Below, piece by piece: positions 16,702 to 24,811 of a stretch of DNA of 64,000 nt. The position numbers and the translations under genes are program-made. The notes under the pieces were generated by a model. That model searched no databases, was not told where the DNA came from, and worked only from the letters and a program-made list of their open reading frames with translations. The stretch lies in assembly GCF_000816845.1 (NCBI RefSeq), contig NZ_CP006877.1:2919501-2983500 (forward strand), read 5' to 3'. Each line of letters starts with the position of its first letter. The first letter of the stretch is position 1. The DNA is from Rhizobium gallicum bv. gallicum R602sp. GTDB taxonomy: Bacteria > Pseudomonadota > Alphaproteobacteria > Rhizobiales > Rhizobiaceae.

Positions 16702-17772
16702 ATGCATAGATTGCCAAGAGAAGTCGGAAGCTGGATTTACGATTTCTTCTACAATGAGCACTCTGTCGCATATCTGAAAATTGACGACCAGCTTTGCATA
16801 GCTGCGAAGGGCGGTAACGTTAAACATTACGGGCTCTCATCGCTTCGCATTGGCAAGCCTGTTGCCGATCAGCTTGAATTTATGGAAGGTTTGCTGCCTT
16901 GCCCGGAGCTTCCATATCATATGGCCATGGTCGAACTGCCCAGCGGGCGTGTCGCGGACCTTCATCTTTTTGCCGGCAATGCCTGCGTGTGGCTGCTCTT
17001 TCTTGACGCCACTGCCGAACGCGACAACAAGCAGCGGCTCCAACAGAAGGCTTATGAAATGACGCTCCTGCAAGAGAGGGAGCGTCAACTCAACGAGAAA
17101 TTACAATCGATGAACGAGGCGTTGAGGAAGAGCCAGGAGGGATTGTCGCGTGAATACCAGCGCGCCGAATCCCTACTCCTCAACATTCTTCCGGCGTCGA
17201 TCGCGGAGCGGTTAAAAGCGCACAAAAAAATTGCAGACAACCACACAGAGGTGAGTGTGCTTTTTGCCGACATCGTCGGTTTTACGGAAAGAACGCGTAG
17301 CGTCGGAGCCGTGACGACGCTCGCTATCTTAAATTACTTCTTCAAGGCGGCGGATCGGCTCTCGGAACGATACGGCTGCGAAAAGATCAAGACAATCGGC
17401 GATTGTGTGATGGTGGTCGCTGGCCTGCCCACCGCGCGATCCGATCATGCAGGAGCCCTCGCGCACTATGCACTTGAACTGCGGAAGGCGGTTAAGCGCG
17501 AACGCTTCGCAGGAGAACCGCTGAGACTCAGAATTGGAATTCACTCGGGACCAATCGTCGCTGGCGTCATAGGCAAAAGGCGGTTCGCTTATGACCTGTG
17601 GGGCGAGACCGTTAATCTCGCCTCGCGCATTCAAACGTCCGCGGAGCCCGATGAGATCCGTATTTCGGATGCAACTCGCCAACTGCTTGGACCAAAATTT
17701 GCTTGCGACCCACTCGAGGAAACGGAATTGCGTGGTACAGGTCGTGTGCGAATGTGGCGGCTCCTGGCTTGA
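16702..17772 (+). CDS. Class III adenylate cyclase with N-terminal PAS-like domain
   Basis: A 356-residue soluble cyclase. Residues 1-105 look like a PAS-type sensory domain, 106-160 form a coiled coil, and NILPASIAERLK (161-172) is the usual linker into the catalytic domain. All catalytic positions are present: metal Asp190 (FADIVGFT) and Asp234 (KTIGD), adenine-specifying Lys230 and Asp298 (YDLWG), and transition-state Asn305 and Arg309 (VNLASR). The Lys/Asp pair predicts ATP rather than GTP as substrate. It is the last gene of the four-gene operon, 3 bp after the GTPase. cAMP output under control of the GTPase or the membrane protein is a reasonable inference. Confidence 0.9.
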   Translation: MHRLPREVGSWIYDFFYNEHSVAYLKIDDQLCIAAKGGNVKHYGLSSLRIGKPVADQLEFMEGLLPCPELPYHMAMVELPSGRVADLHLFAGNACVWLLFLDATAERDNKQRLQQKAYEMTLLQERERQLNEKLQSMNEALRKSQEGLSREYQRAESLLLNILPASIAERLKAHKKIADNHTEVSVLFADIVGFTERTRSVGAVTTLAILNYFFKAADRLSERYGCEKIKTIGDCVMVVAGLPTARSDHAGALAHYALELRKAVKRERFAGEPLRLRIGIHSGPIVAGVIGKRRFAYDLWGETVNLASRIQTSAEPDEIRISDATRQLLGPKFACDPLEETELRGTGRVRMWRLLA

Positions 17773-18326
17773 TTTGCCGCTTGGCAGTGCCGACCCTGGA
17801 ACGCATTGCATCTCAAGCTAATCAAACATCATGGTTTCGAATGTCCGCAGAGGTGCGCGAAGCAGTCGACCACCGAGCGACCGCCAAAGGTCTGTCCCGG
17901 GTCAACTCAGGACATCGGATCCTGGAGATTTAAGTCCGCTATCGTTCTTCCCTGCGCCACAAGCGGACCTACTGCTCTCGGCCCAATCCCGGACAAAGGT
18001 AGCGCAATTGGGTATACCTCAATGCGCTCAGGCTCAGAACTCGAGCAAGCGGATAGCCCCATGGGCTGGGTCAGAAATACGCCGCAGCAACCGCAATGGT
18101 TGCGGTGGTCGCGAAAGCCTATTGTGGGACGGTGCAAAAATCAGGCGGCCGGAATCGACGCTAAGCGGGAGCTCGCTTGCTCCGGATCAATTCTCCGCCA
18201 TGACCCGCAGCGGACTATGTCCGCGTGTCGCCAATGCCCGCTTTGCGCCTTCAAGCACGAACCCGTTTCGCGGCTGTGCCGCGCGCTCGGCGCCGCTACA
18301 TCACAAACTATCTGATCGCACGAAGC
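17773..18326. other. Intergenic stretch after the cyclase operon
   Basis: About 550 bp without a supportable gene. Several short frames exist but none resembles a known family or has a ribosome site. No hairpin terminator was recognised immediately after the cyclase. Confidence 0.4.
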
Positions 18327-18911
18327 TCAACGCGGCCGCCGCAGCATTGGGACGAGCGTCGGCGACGAACCGACCTGGATCGCGCCGAGCGGTTCGAAGC
18401 CATAGCGTCGGTAAAACGGAAGGTTGCGCGGGTTCGAGGATTCCAAATAGGCTGGCGCGTGATCGCGGTCGCACCGTGCGAGTGCGTACACCATCAAGGC
18501 GTCGCCGTGACCTTCGCCTTGATGCGCCGGGTCGACGCCGATCAGGGGCAGGTACCAATGTGGTTCGGTCGGGTGATATGCGGCCATCTCCTCGAATATG
18601 GCCGTGGTTTCGGGGGCAATAGAGCGCGCAACCGTGCTCTCGATCACCGCACCAAGCTCTTCCTCGTCGGAATGTACTCCGGGCGATAGCCACAGCGCCG
18701 TCCCAGCGTAGCCGTCGGTGCAAAAGGCGCTTCCGTTAGAGAATGCGCTGCTCCCGAAGGCCCGGATCATTCGCGGCATGGCCGCAAGGTACTGGTGTCC
18801 ATGCGGCCAGGTCCATCGCGCCATCGGATCCGCTGCAAACGCCAGCACGACCGTTTCCACCGCCAGATCTTCCTCGGCCGCGGCCATAACTCTCGCTGTT
18901 GGTGATTTCAC
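18327..18911 (-). CDS. GNAT family N-acetyltransferase
   Basis: A 194-residue acetyl-CoA-dependent acetyltransferase. Motif A is at LPLIGVDPAHQGEGHGDALM (Q/R-x-x-G-x-G/A type) and the C-terminal strand is NLPFYRRYGFEPLG. The start is a GTG preceded by AGGAGGG. This subtype resembles acetyltransferases near antibiotic biosynthesis or resistance genes, but the substrate is unknown. It stands alone in the accessory region, convergent with the cyclase operon. Confidence 0.82.
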   Translation of the reverse strand: MKSPTARVMAAAEEDLAVETVVLAFAADPMARWTWPHGHQYLAAMPRMIRAFGSSAFSNGSAFCTDGYAGTALWLSPGVHSDEEELGAVIESTVARSIAPETTAIFEEMAAYHPTEPHWYLPLIGVDPAHQGEGHGDALMVYALARCDRDHAPAYLESSNPRNLPFYRRYGFEPLGAIQVGSSPTLVPMLRRPR

Positions 18912-19297
18912 ACTGCCCTCCTGACGTAGATGGTCCGACGAGGCGCCCGCGCCCGTTTTCAGCTACGCATCGTAACTCGGATGGCGTGGGAGCGATACCG
19001 GTTGCTGCTGGCTCAGCGGTTCCGGATTCGCTGGCCGTAGCCGACCAGTGATGTGTTTGATCTGCTTTCGGGAGCCGTGAGAAGTCATGCGAATGTCTGT
19101 TCAAGGTCGATACGGAACAACCGCTTCTCACAGATTTTTATCCCGCTTATCGGCGCAAATGGCTCCCGTTGAACGAATTCACCGAACCGCTATGCGCCAT
19201 CGAGCCACCCGGCGCTGTTGCTGCAAAGCGCACATGACGCGGTGACAACGCGGGTCGCAGTTGCGCCAAAAGCCGCCATTCCGCCCCATGCGAGTGA
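18912..19297. other. Intergenic stretch between GNAT and sulfite oxidase-like genes
   Basis: About 390 bp with no recognisable gene. An 8-bp inverted pair GTGAGAAG / CTTCTCAC flanks a 40-bp segment near 19080-19130; its meaning is unclear. Confidence 0.35.
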
Positions 19298-20407
19298 TTA
19301 GATCACGAATTCCTCCTCGTACGTCTGTGGCTCGGGAACGACCGTAACCTCCACCGGAACGATCCAATTGGCCGCGTAGCTCTCGCAGTCGGAACGCTGG
19401 AGGTCGGGCTGCACGCATCCCGCCCCATCGATCGCGCGACATCGCAGTATATATCGCCCCACTTCTTCAGGGGTCCACATGTACTCCCACAAGCGCCATG
19501 CAAAGGGACGTTCTGTTTCGAGGAGCCTTCCCTCGCGCCAGCCCCTGCCATCTCCGGTGCAGACCTGCACCTGCCGGATAGCAGCCTCTCCGCTCCAGGC
19601 GGCTCCGAAAATCCGATACGGTTGCCCGGCGATGAGACGCGCCCCCTGCACGGGACGCGCGATCTGCGCTTTGACCTCCATCTCCGCGAGGGGTACCAGC
19701 CTGGGTTCCCCGAGGCTGCGCTCCCAACGGAAATAGTCGCGCGCCTGCCAGTAGCCAAGGAACGGTTGTTCCACAACCGTGATATGCGTGATCCACTTGA
19801 CCCAAGCCATGCCGAACCAGCCACCCACGACCGCGCGTAGCGGGTAGCCGTGATCGCGCGTCAACGGCTCCTCGTTCATCGAATAGGCAAGGATCGTGCT
19901 GTCAGCGATGGCCTTCTCAAGCGGTAAACTGCGCGCAAAAGCGATGGGGCCGGGAGAAGCCGTTTTCCTGTTCGTGTCGACGACGCCGCTGTCTGCGCCT
20001 ACGAGCAGAACCTCACGTGCGGTTCGCTTAACGCCCGCCATTTCCAAAATCTCGCGCAGAAGAACACCTGTCCACGCAGCATTGCCGACGGCTCCGTTCT
20101 GCCACTGCAACCCCTCCTTCGGTGGCACATAGTAGATGCGGCCGTTCCCTGCGCACTCGACGACGGCGGTGAAAGTCGTGCTCCGCATCGCCTTGATGCT
20201 GTCGAGGCCAAGTTCGATCGGCCGCTCCACCGCCCCGCCAACGCGCAATCTCCAGTCTCGCGCATCGAGGTCCGGCGACGGGAAATGGTTTCGCACGAAG
20301 AACAGCTCGGTTGGGATCAGCCAATCGGAGAGCGACGCAAACGGAAACTCGATGTTCTGTGGGGATTTCTGTCGAACTATTAGACTGGGTTGCTGTGGTG
20401 TCGGCAT
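19298..20407 (-). CDS. Sulfite oxidase-family molybdopterin oxidoreductase
   Basis: A 369-residue molybdenum-cofactor enzyme. Residues 30-215 form the Mo-pterin domain with the molybdenum-ligating Cys85 in VECAGNGR, then the segment DHGYPLRAVVGGWFGMAWVKW. Residues 235-360 form the Mo-co dimerisation domain. No Sec or Tat signal is visible, so it is predicted cytoplasmic, unlike SorA or MsrP. No cytochrome or YedZ-like partner gene is adjacent. Oxidation of sulfite is the likely reaction, but other oxo-transfer substrates are possible. Confidence 0.88.
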   Translation of the reverse strand: MPTPQQPSLIVRQKSPQNIEFPFASLSDWLIPTELFFVRNHFPSPDLDARDWRLRVGGAVERPIELGLDSIKAMRSTTFTAVVECAGNGRIYYVPPKEGLQWQNGAVGNAAWTGVLLREILEMAGVKRTAREVLLVGADSGVVDTNRKTASPGPIAFARSLPLEKAIADSTILAYSMNEEPLTRDHGYPLRAVVGGWFGMAWVKWITHITVVEQPFLGYWQARDYFRWERSLGEPRLVPLAEMEVKAQIARPVQGARLIAGQPYRIFGAAWSGEAAIRQVQVCTGDGRGWREGRLLETERPFAWRLWEYMWTPEEVGRYILRCRAIDGAGCVQPDLQRSDCESYAANWIVPVEVTVVPEPQTYEEEFVI

Positions 20408-20599
20408 CGTCCTCGTCTCCCCTTTTCAAGAGCACAACGTCGGCTCTCGGTCGCGCGAATTCCGGTACGATCACACCGCCCTCGCAGTGCGTCTGTCGCA
20501 TTCTGTCTTCGGGCCGCATTCTAGCACATACCGCACGTTCCTCGGATCGACCTCGAACGGCAGAAAAGGGGCCGACGGCGGACTTGATCGCTTGCGCCC

Positions 20600-20839
20600 T
20601 CCGGCGACCGTGATGACGCCACTGCTGCTCGGTGAAAGGCCGGCATCGATTGTCGTCCTTGCTGCAGCGGTCACATTGTTCGGTATCTTGCTGATCGCCG
20701 GAGAACTCGACACCGCGAGCCGTGGTGATTTAGTCGCCCTGCTATCGGCCGCTTGTGAATGGCCGAGCTCGGCCGGCACATGCAGGCGCATGGCGACGCG
20801 GCGATGGCTGCCAGCGCACAGTTCATGCTGGCGGCGCTG
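20600..20839 (+). pseudogene. Fragment of an EamA/DMT-family transporter
   Basis: The frame from about 20600 reads MTPLLLGERPASIVVLAAAV and on to GDLVALLSAA, which is the end of the first EamA repeat and the start of the second. A frameshift near 20750 moves it to the frame reading GRHMQAHGDAAMAASAQFML, still EamA-like. It then stops abruptly at about 20840, where the opposite-strand transposase remnant begins. Both ends of the gene are missing. Confidence 0.6.
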
Positions 20840-21363
20840 CACAAAATCGACCTCGACGAACCCTGGTGGCGGATCGTTCCAATCCCCGAAGGTGCGCACC
20901 GGAACTGATCGGCGAACCGCTGAACTCATTGCTGCCCGCCGGCGCTGACCGCCGCGCGCGACGATACGTACTTCCGTCAAGAGCCGATCGATCGTTGCTG
21001 CGCTTACAGCAGCTTCGAGCAGAGTTTACCATCGAGCTGCAATCGGCCATGCCGCTCAAGGGCAGGCAACAAGACGGGGATCATCGGTCGCAGTCGTTTG
21101 GAGCACAGTCGCTCGGACGCCTCCCACAGCACGATCAGCGCCTCGCGGACATCTTCGCCATAAAGAGCGCTGTGCCTCTTGCTCGCAAGTGACTTCTTCT
21201 CACGACGGTTCAGCGCGCGGATTGCATGCTTTCGATGATAGCCCGTCACCGCTACAAACTCATCCAATATACGGCATTTATCCTCTCGACGAGCCACTTT
21301 GTATCGCTCAGTAATTGCCTCGATCAGTTCCGATCGCGTCGCCATGCTGATCCGCCCGACCAT
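20840..21363 (-). pseudogene. ISNCY-type (integrase-core) transposase, truncated and frameshifted
   Basis: The minus-strand frame starts MVGRISMATRSELIEAI and runs through the helix-turn-helix region (VTGYHRKHAIRAL). It is interrupted by a frameshift near 21002 and continues in another frame as SAATIDRLLTEVRIVARGGQ to PPPGFVEVDFV, then ends at 20840. In intact relatives known to me the DDE catalytic core follows this point, so the whole catalytic part is lost. The junction abuts the DMT transporter fragment. Confidence 0.8.
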
Positions 21364-21591
21364 TCATCCCCCGAACCGGCACGGCACGACCTGTCCATCC
21401 CTTCGGTACACAAACACTATCGGTAACATTTTGCTTGAGGCAATGCGGGGGTCAGTTTCTCATTTCGCCCGACATTCTGAGAGCTGCCGGTCGACTACGA
21501 AAGCGATAATGCCGCCTGTGAGCCGTTCAGGCGGCTAGCGTTCCCGCAATAATCGAGTGCTTTCCATCCCATTCTCAATACTTTCAGGGCG

Positions 21592-22101
21592 TCAGGTGAG
21601 TTGAGCGAGGATATCGTCGACGACACTTGGGACGGTACCCGTCGTGTCGATATTGATGCCGATGGGAAGATATTCCCGGGTATGATGGTAGCGGAGCACC
21701 AGCGTCCGCTCGGCCGGCTCGAAGCCCGGCTCATTTGGCCGCCCATCCAATCGTCGGTTCAAGGTCTCAACGTCTATATCGAGCACGAAAACCTTGTCGA
21801 AAAGGTCCAGGAATTTGTGGAAATTGCGCGAGCCGCCACAGAAGAAGGTGGCAGGATGGGTGGTGTCGGCAGCAATAGCGCGGACCTTGTCGACACGCCA
21901 GATCCAGTGGGCGTATCCCCAAACAATGCGGTCCGCGCCTTCGGGTGGTCCTGGGAGTGCCTGGCCCGTCTCGGGGTCGCCGACATAGGCCAAGACCCGG
22001 TCACCATGGACGACATGGTAGCCCCGCCGCTCCAGTTCGGTAGCGACAGACGTTTTCCCAGTGCCGGAACCGCCTTCGATCAGATAGTTTTTGATTCCCA
22101 T
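21592..22101 (-). CDS. P-loop nucleotide kinase-like protein
   Basis: A 169-residue single-domain ATPase/kinase with Walker A GGSGTGKTS at residues 9-17, a lid-like RRLDGRPNEPGFEPAER region, and a C-terminal helix. It resembles AAA_18-type or adenylate-kinase-like small kinases that phosphorylate small molecules. The substrate is unknown. It is divergent from the recombinase next to it and is one of two small kinases in this accessory region. Confidence 0.75.
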   Translation of the reverse strand: MGIKNYLIEGGSGTGKTSVATELERRGYHVVHGDRVLAYVGDPETGQALPGPPEGADRIVWGYAHWIWRVDKVRAIAADTTHPATFFCGGSRNFHKFLDLFDKVFVLDIDVETLNRRLDGRPNEPGFEPAERTLVLRYHHTREYLPIGINIDTTGTVPSVVDDILAQLT

Positions 22102-22237
22102 AAGCGCTGCTTATCATGGCCTTCGATCTGGTGAGAAGACACAATACCTGGGAACGCTTCGCCAACGAAATGACGGCCCCTCTCCCTGCTCACACACGTT
22201 TTCCAAGCGGCCAACCTTTGGCCGAAGAATAACTCAA

Positions 22238-22849
22238 ATGGGCATTGCACAATACGATCCAACTGCACCGGACCGTCCCGCATGGAACGCCGGCCGGAAG
22301 GTCGGCGTCAAAAAGCCGCTGAAGCAGCGCCAGATTTGGGCGATCCGCTTCTTCCTTGACAGGGAAGGACGCATGAGAGATCGCGCGTTGTTTTTTCTCG
22401 CGATCGACAGCAAGCTTCGCGGCTGCGATCTCGCGAAATTAAAGATCGGAAGTCTTGTTCCCGGGACGGAAATCCGAAACCGGGCGATGATCGTTCAACA
22501 AAAGACCAGCCGTCCGATTCAGTTCGAGATCACGACTGACGTCAGGGCGTGTCTGCTCTCATGGCTCGAACTCCGTGGTGGAACAGTCGACGACTATGCC
22601 TTTCCCAGTCGGGTCGACCATGCCGATCATCTGAGCACCCGCCAATATGCCAAATTGGAGGATGAATGGGTGACCGCAATAGGGCTGCGACGCGAATACT
22701 ACGGCACGCACTCGCTTCGGCGTACCAAAGCCGCGATGATCTACAAGGCGACAGGCAATCTCCGCGCGATCCAAATCCTGTTGGGCCAAACCAAGATCGA
22801 AAACACGGTCAGGTATCTGGGGGTGGACATTGAGGTGCGCTGGAATTAG
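22238..22849 (+). CDS. Tyrosine recombinase, C-terminally frameshifted
   Basis: A 203-residue site-specific recombinase of the short phage-integrase type. Visible active-site elements are Arg in SKLRGCDL, Lys in QQKTSRP, HSLRR, and the nucleophile Tyr in TVRYLGVD; the usual LGH is LGQ here. The last residues VRWN come from a frameshift: restoring one base near 22833 gives IEDALELAEHTEI and a TGA at about 22868, the ending expected for this family. Tyr is upstream of the lesion, so some activity is possible. It sits in a region of gene fragments and dispersed repeats and could have mediated their integration. Confidence 0.8.
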   Translation: MGIAQYDPTAPDRPAWNAGRKVGVKKPLKQRQIWAIRFFLDREGRMRDRALFFLAIDSKLRGCDLAKLKIGSLVPGTEIRNRAMIVQQKTSRPIQFEITTDVRACLLSWLELRGGTVDDYAFPSRVDHADHLSTRQYAKLEDEWVTAIGLRREYYGTHSLRRTKAAMIYKATGNLRAIQILLGQTKIENTVRYLGVDIEVRWN

Positions 22850-22956
22850 CGGAGCATACCGAGATTTGACTAGTGCGGCCCCGCATCCAGCGGGGCAGGT
22901 CGTCTCGGCGCAAATGTCTCCATTCAGAATATTGCGATCGAGCGGCTATGCGCCCC

Positions 22957-23014
22957 CATGTCGGCCACAGAGGGAATCTTTGCCTTCGCCCGGAAGCCGG
23001 CATTGCGGTGACCA
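22957..23014. repeat. Dispersed imperfect palindrome, copy A1
   Basis: Begins CATGTCGGCCACAGAGG and ends CCGGCATTGCGG-TGACCA. Its ends are near-complementary (ATGTCGGC against GCCGGCAT) and the interior has a GCCCGG-centred arm. It matches copy A2 at 24521 over about 58 bp with scattered changes. Confidence 0.7.
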
Positions 23015-23067
23015 CCTAGAGTTCATAGTCGCGCCACAACCGGCCATTCCCGCAAGTTCTGTGTGCG

Positions 23068-23694
23068 TCACGCCCGACTCGCCCGAACGCTCAGCCACCG
23101 ATCATGGGGCTTTCCGACGCACCGACGTACCTCGCTGACGATCCAGCCGGCGCCTGTGAGTGCGGACCGCAGGGCAGACTCGCGCCAGTACGTCTCGACG
23201 TAGCGCCGGGGCGCTGCAGCACTGCCGTGTGTGGACACATCCTCGCCTTCGCCCTCTCTAACCGAGGCGTGCAATCGGCCACCGGTCCGGGTCGCCTCGG
23301 CAAGCCGCCCAAGCACCGTGCCGAAATCCTCGCGCGCGACATGAATCAGGCAGGCACAGGCCCAGATCCCGTCGTACGGCGTGCCGGGACGCTGCGGGTC
23401 GGCCAAGTCTTCGGTCAGCGGGTCCAACAGGTCGGCCTCGAAGCCACTTTCGCGAAGCAGTTCGACGAAACCCTTTGAAATGTCGGTGCGCCGGACGCTA
23501 ATTCCCCGCTTCTCAAGCTCAAGTGCATCTCGCCCGCCACCGCTTCCGATCTCCAGCACCCTGCCCGAGCCGCCCAGCTCGGTCACGAACGCATCGATCT
23601 CTGTCGCGACCCATTCGGGCATCGCCGCGGCCTCGGCAGCGTACTCCGCCGCGACCGTATCATAGGACCGCACGGTATCCAGGTCGGTGCTCAT
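23068..23694 (-). CDS. Class I SAM-dependent methyltransferase
   Basis: A 208-residue methyltransferase with SAM-binding motif I VLEIGSGGGRDAL near residue 46, the acidic residue after strand 2 (VRRTDIS), and motif IV DGIWACACLIHV. The C-terminal half is typical of UbiE/Tam-like small-molecule methyltransferases. The substrate is unknown. The base composition and wording recall actinobacterial homologues, so lateral transfer is likely but not proven. It stands alone, with no operon partner. Confidence 0.82.
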   Translation of the reverse strand: MSTDLDTVRSYDTVAAEYAAEAAAMPEWVATEIDAFVTELGGSGRVLEIGSGGGRDALELEKRGISVRRTDISKGFVELLRESGFEADLLDPLTEDLADPQRPGTPYDGIWACACLIHVAREDFGTVLGRLAEATRTGGRLHASVREGEGEDVSTHGSAAAPRRYVETYWRESALRSALTGAGWIVSEVRRCVGKPHDRWLSVRASRA

Positions 23695-24080
23695 CCTAGC
23701 GCTCCTCCTTCAAGACAAGAGGCCTGATGAGCGAGAGGCCCATCAGCCCGTTGCGCCCTTCACACTTCGGCAGTTGGTGACATTGCGGGCGATTTGCTTC
23801 CCAGCTTTAGCAGAAATGCGGTCAGAGACACCACCGACCGAGCCAATGCTGCCTGGCGGCACCCGAAACCCTTCACATGTCGGTCATAGAGCTGACCATG
23901 TCCGTATCCTGCAAGCGGCCATCGTTTGTTCCCGCCCTTGAAGCCACTCTGCGCAAGAAGTGGACTTCCTGATCTGACGCATATAGGGGGCGGACACTAG
24001 CGGGCGGGAATGCGGAGTGACTTCGGCCACCCTCTAGTTTACGCTTGTATGCCGTTCTGCAAACACGAAGCGCGCGACGC
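23695..24080. other. Intergenic stretch in the accessory region
   Basis: About 390 bp with no gene I can support, between divergent genes. No clear promoter, hairpin or repeat was recognised. Confidence 0.4.
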
Positions 24081-24431
24081 ATGCCCCGCTTTCTCGCTGT
24101 CTACAGCATGAAGCCCGAAGACCTCGCGCGCTTTCGCAGCCTGCCCAAACCCGAACAGAACGCGGTCGACACTGTCGGATTAAAGCAGTGGGCGGATTGG
24201 GAGGAGAGGAACGCTGCATCGTTCCCGGATCGCGGCGGCATGGTCGGAAAGACGACGCGGGTGACCAAGGACGGCATCGCCGGCGCCGTGAACTCCTTCT
24301 GCGGCTACATCGTCGTTGAGGCCGAGACCATAGACGCCGCCGCCCGCCTCTTCGAGAACCACCCGCATTTCTCGATCTTTCCAGGGGACGGCGTGGACAT
24401 TATGCCCCTCCTCACCGACCCGGCGCCCTAG
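24081..24431 (+). CDS. Small YCII-like/dimeric alpha-beta barrel protein of unknown function
   Basis: A 116-residue protein starting MPRFLAVYSMKPED. The pattern of one beta-strand, a helix, then CGYIVVEAETIDAAARLFENHPHFSIFPG is that of YCII/DGPF-type ferredoxin-like dimers. No catalytic residue can be assigned. The frame is open for 12 more codons upstream, but the second Met gives the normal N-terminus. Confidence 0.7.
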   Translation: MPRFLAVYSMKPEDLARFRSLPKPEQNAVDTVGLKQWADWEERNAASFPDRGGMVGKTTRVTKDGIAGAVNSFCGYIVVEAETIDAAARLFENHPHFSIFPGDGVDIMPLLTDPAP

Positions 24432-24520
24432 CCCTCCGCCTGAGTCGCATACGTCACGACTCGTTCAGCTAATGCTTCACCCGTCCCAGAGACGGGGCAA
24501 GACGACCTCCGCTAACGCCG

Positions 24521-24579
24521 CATGTCGGCCGCAGAGGCGGATTTTGCCTCCGCCCGGAAGCAGACATCGCGGCTGACCA
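24521..24579. repeat. Dispersed imperfect palindrome, copy A2
   Basis: Shares about 58 bp with the element at 22957. The centre is a clean hairpin GGCGGA-TTTTGCC-TCCGCC, and the ends ATGTC and GACAT are complementary. Intergenic, between the YCII-like gene and a convergent methyltransferase. Confidence 0.7.
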
Positions 24580-24617
24580 TGCTGAAGGTCGCGCTCGCGC
24601 CATAACACGAGTTTCAG

Positions 24618-24675
24618 GGCCTTCCTTCAAAGCTGCCCTTTGCGCATCGGCTCGAGTCGACCCAAGTCGGACCTC
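24618..24675. repeat. Dispersed repeat, copy B1
   Basis: Contains CCTTCAAAGCTGCCCTTTGC and then GTCGGACCT about 30 bp further on. The same arrangement recurs at 25971. Not obviously palindromic. Confidence 0.6.
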
Positions 24676-24811
24676 TTGCGGGACGGCGACCGCCGTTGGC
24701 ACGAGAGCAGTCGGACTGCCTCGAGCGACCGGAATGCAGAACCGGACATCCACCTAGTTTCGATAGACGTCGCAGTTTGGCCCACCGGGCCCAATTGCAT
24801 GGCCTCCAGGA

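Noticed and set aside
16702-17772. Guanylate rather than adenylate cyclase
   Set aside because: The base-specifying pair is Lys230 and Asp298, the combination of adenylate cyclases; guanylate cyclases usually have Glu and Cys/Ser.
18425-18460. A T-loop-like GGTTCGA motif suggesting a tRNA
   Set aside because: It lies inside the GNAT coding sequence and no acceptor stem or cloverleaf can be formed around it.
17831-18622. Open frame of 263 codons on the plus strand after the cyclase
   Set aside because: It runs into the antisense of the GNAT gene, is Arg/Ser/Pro rich and matches nothing recognisable.
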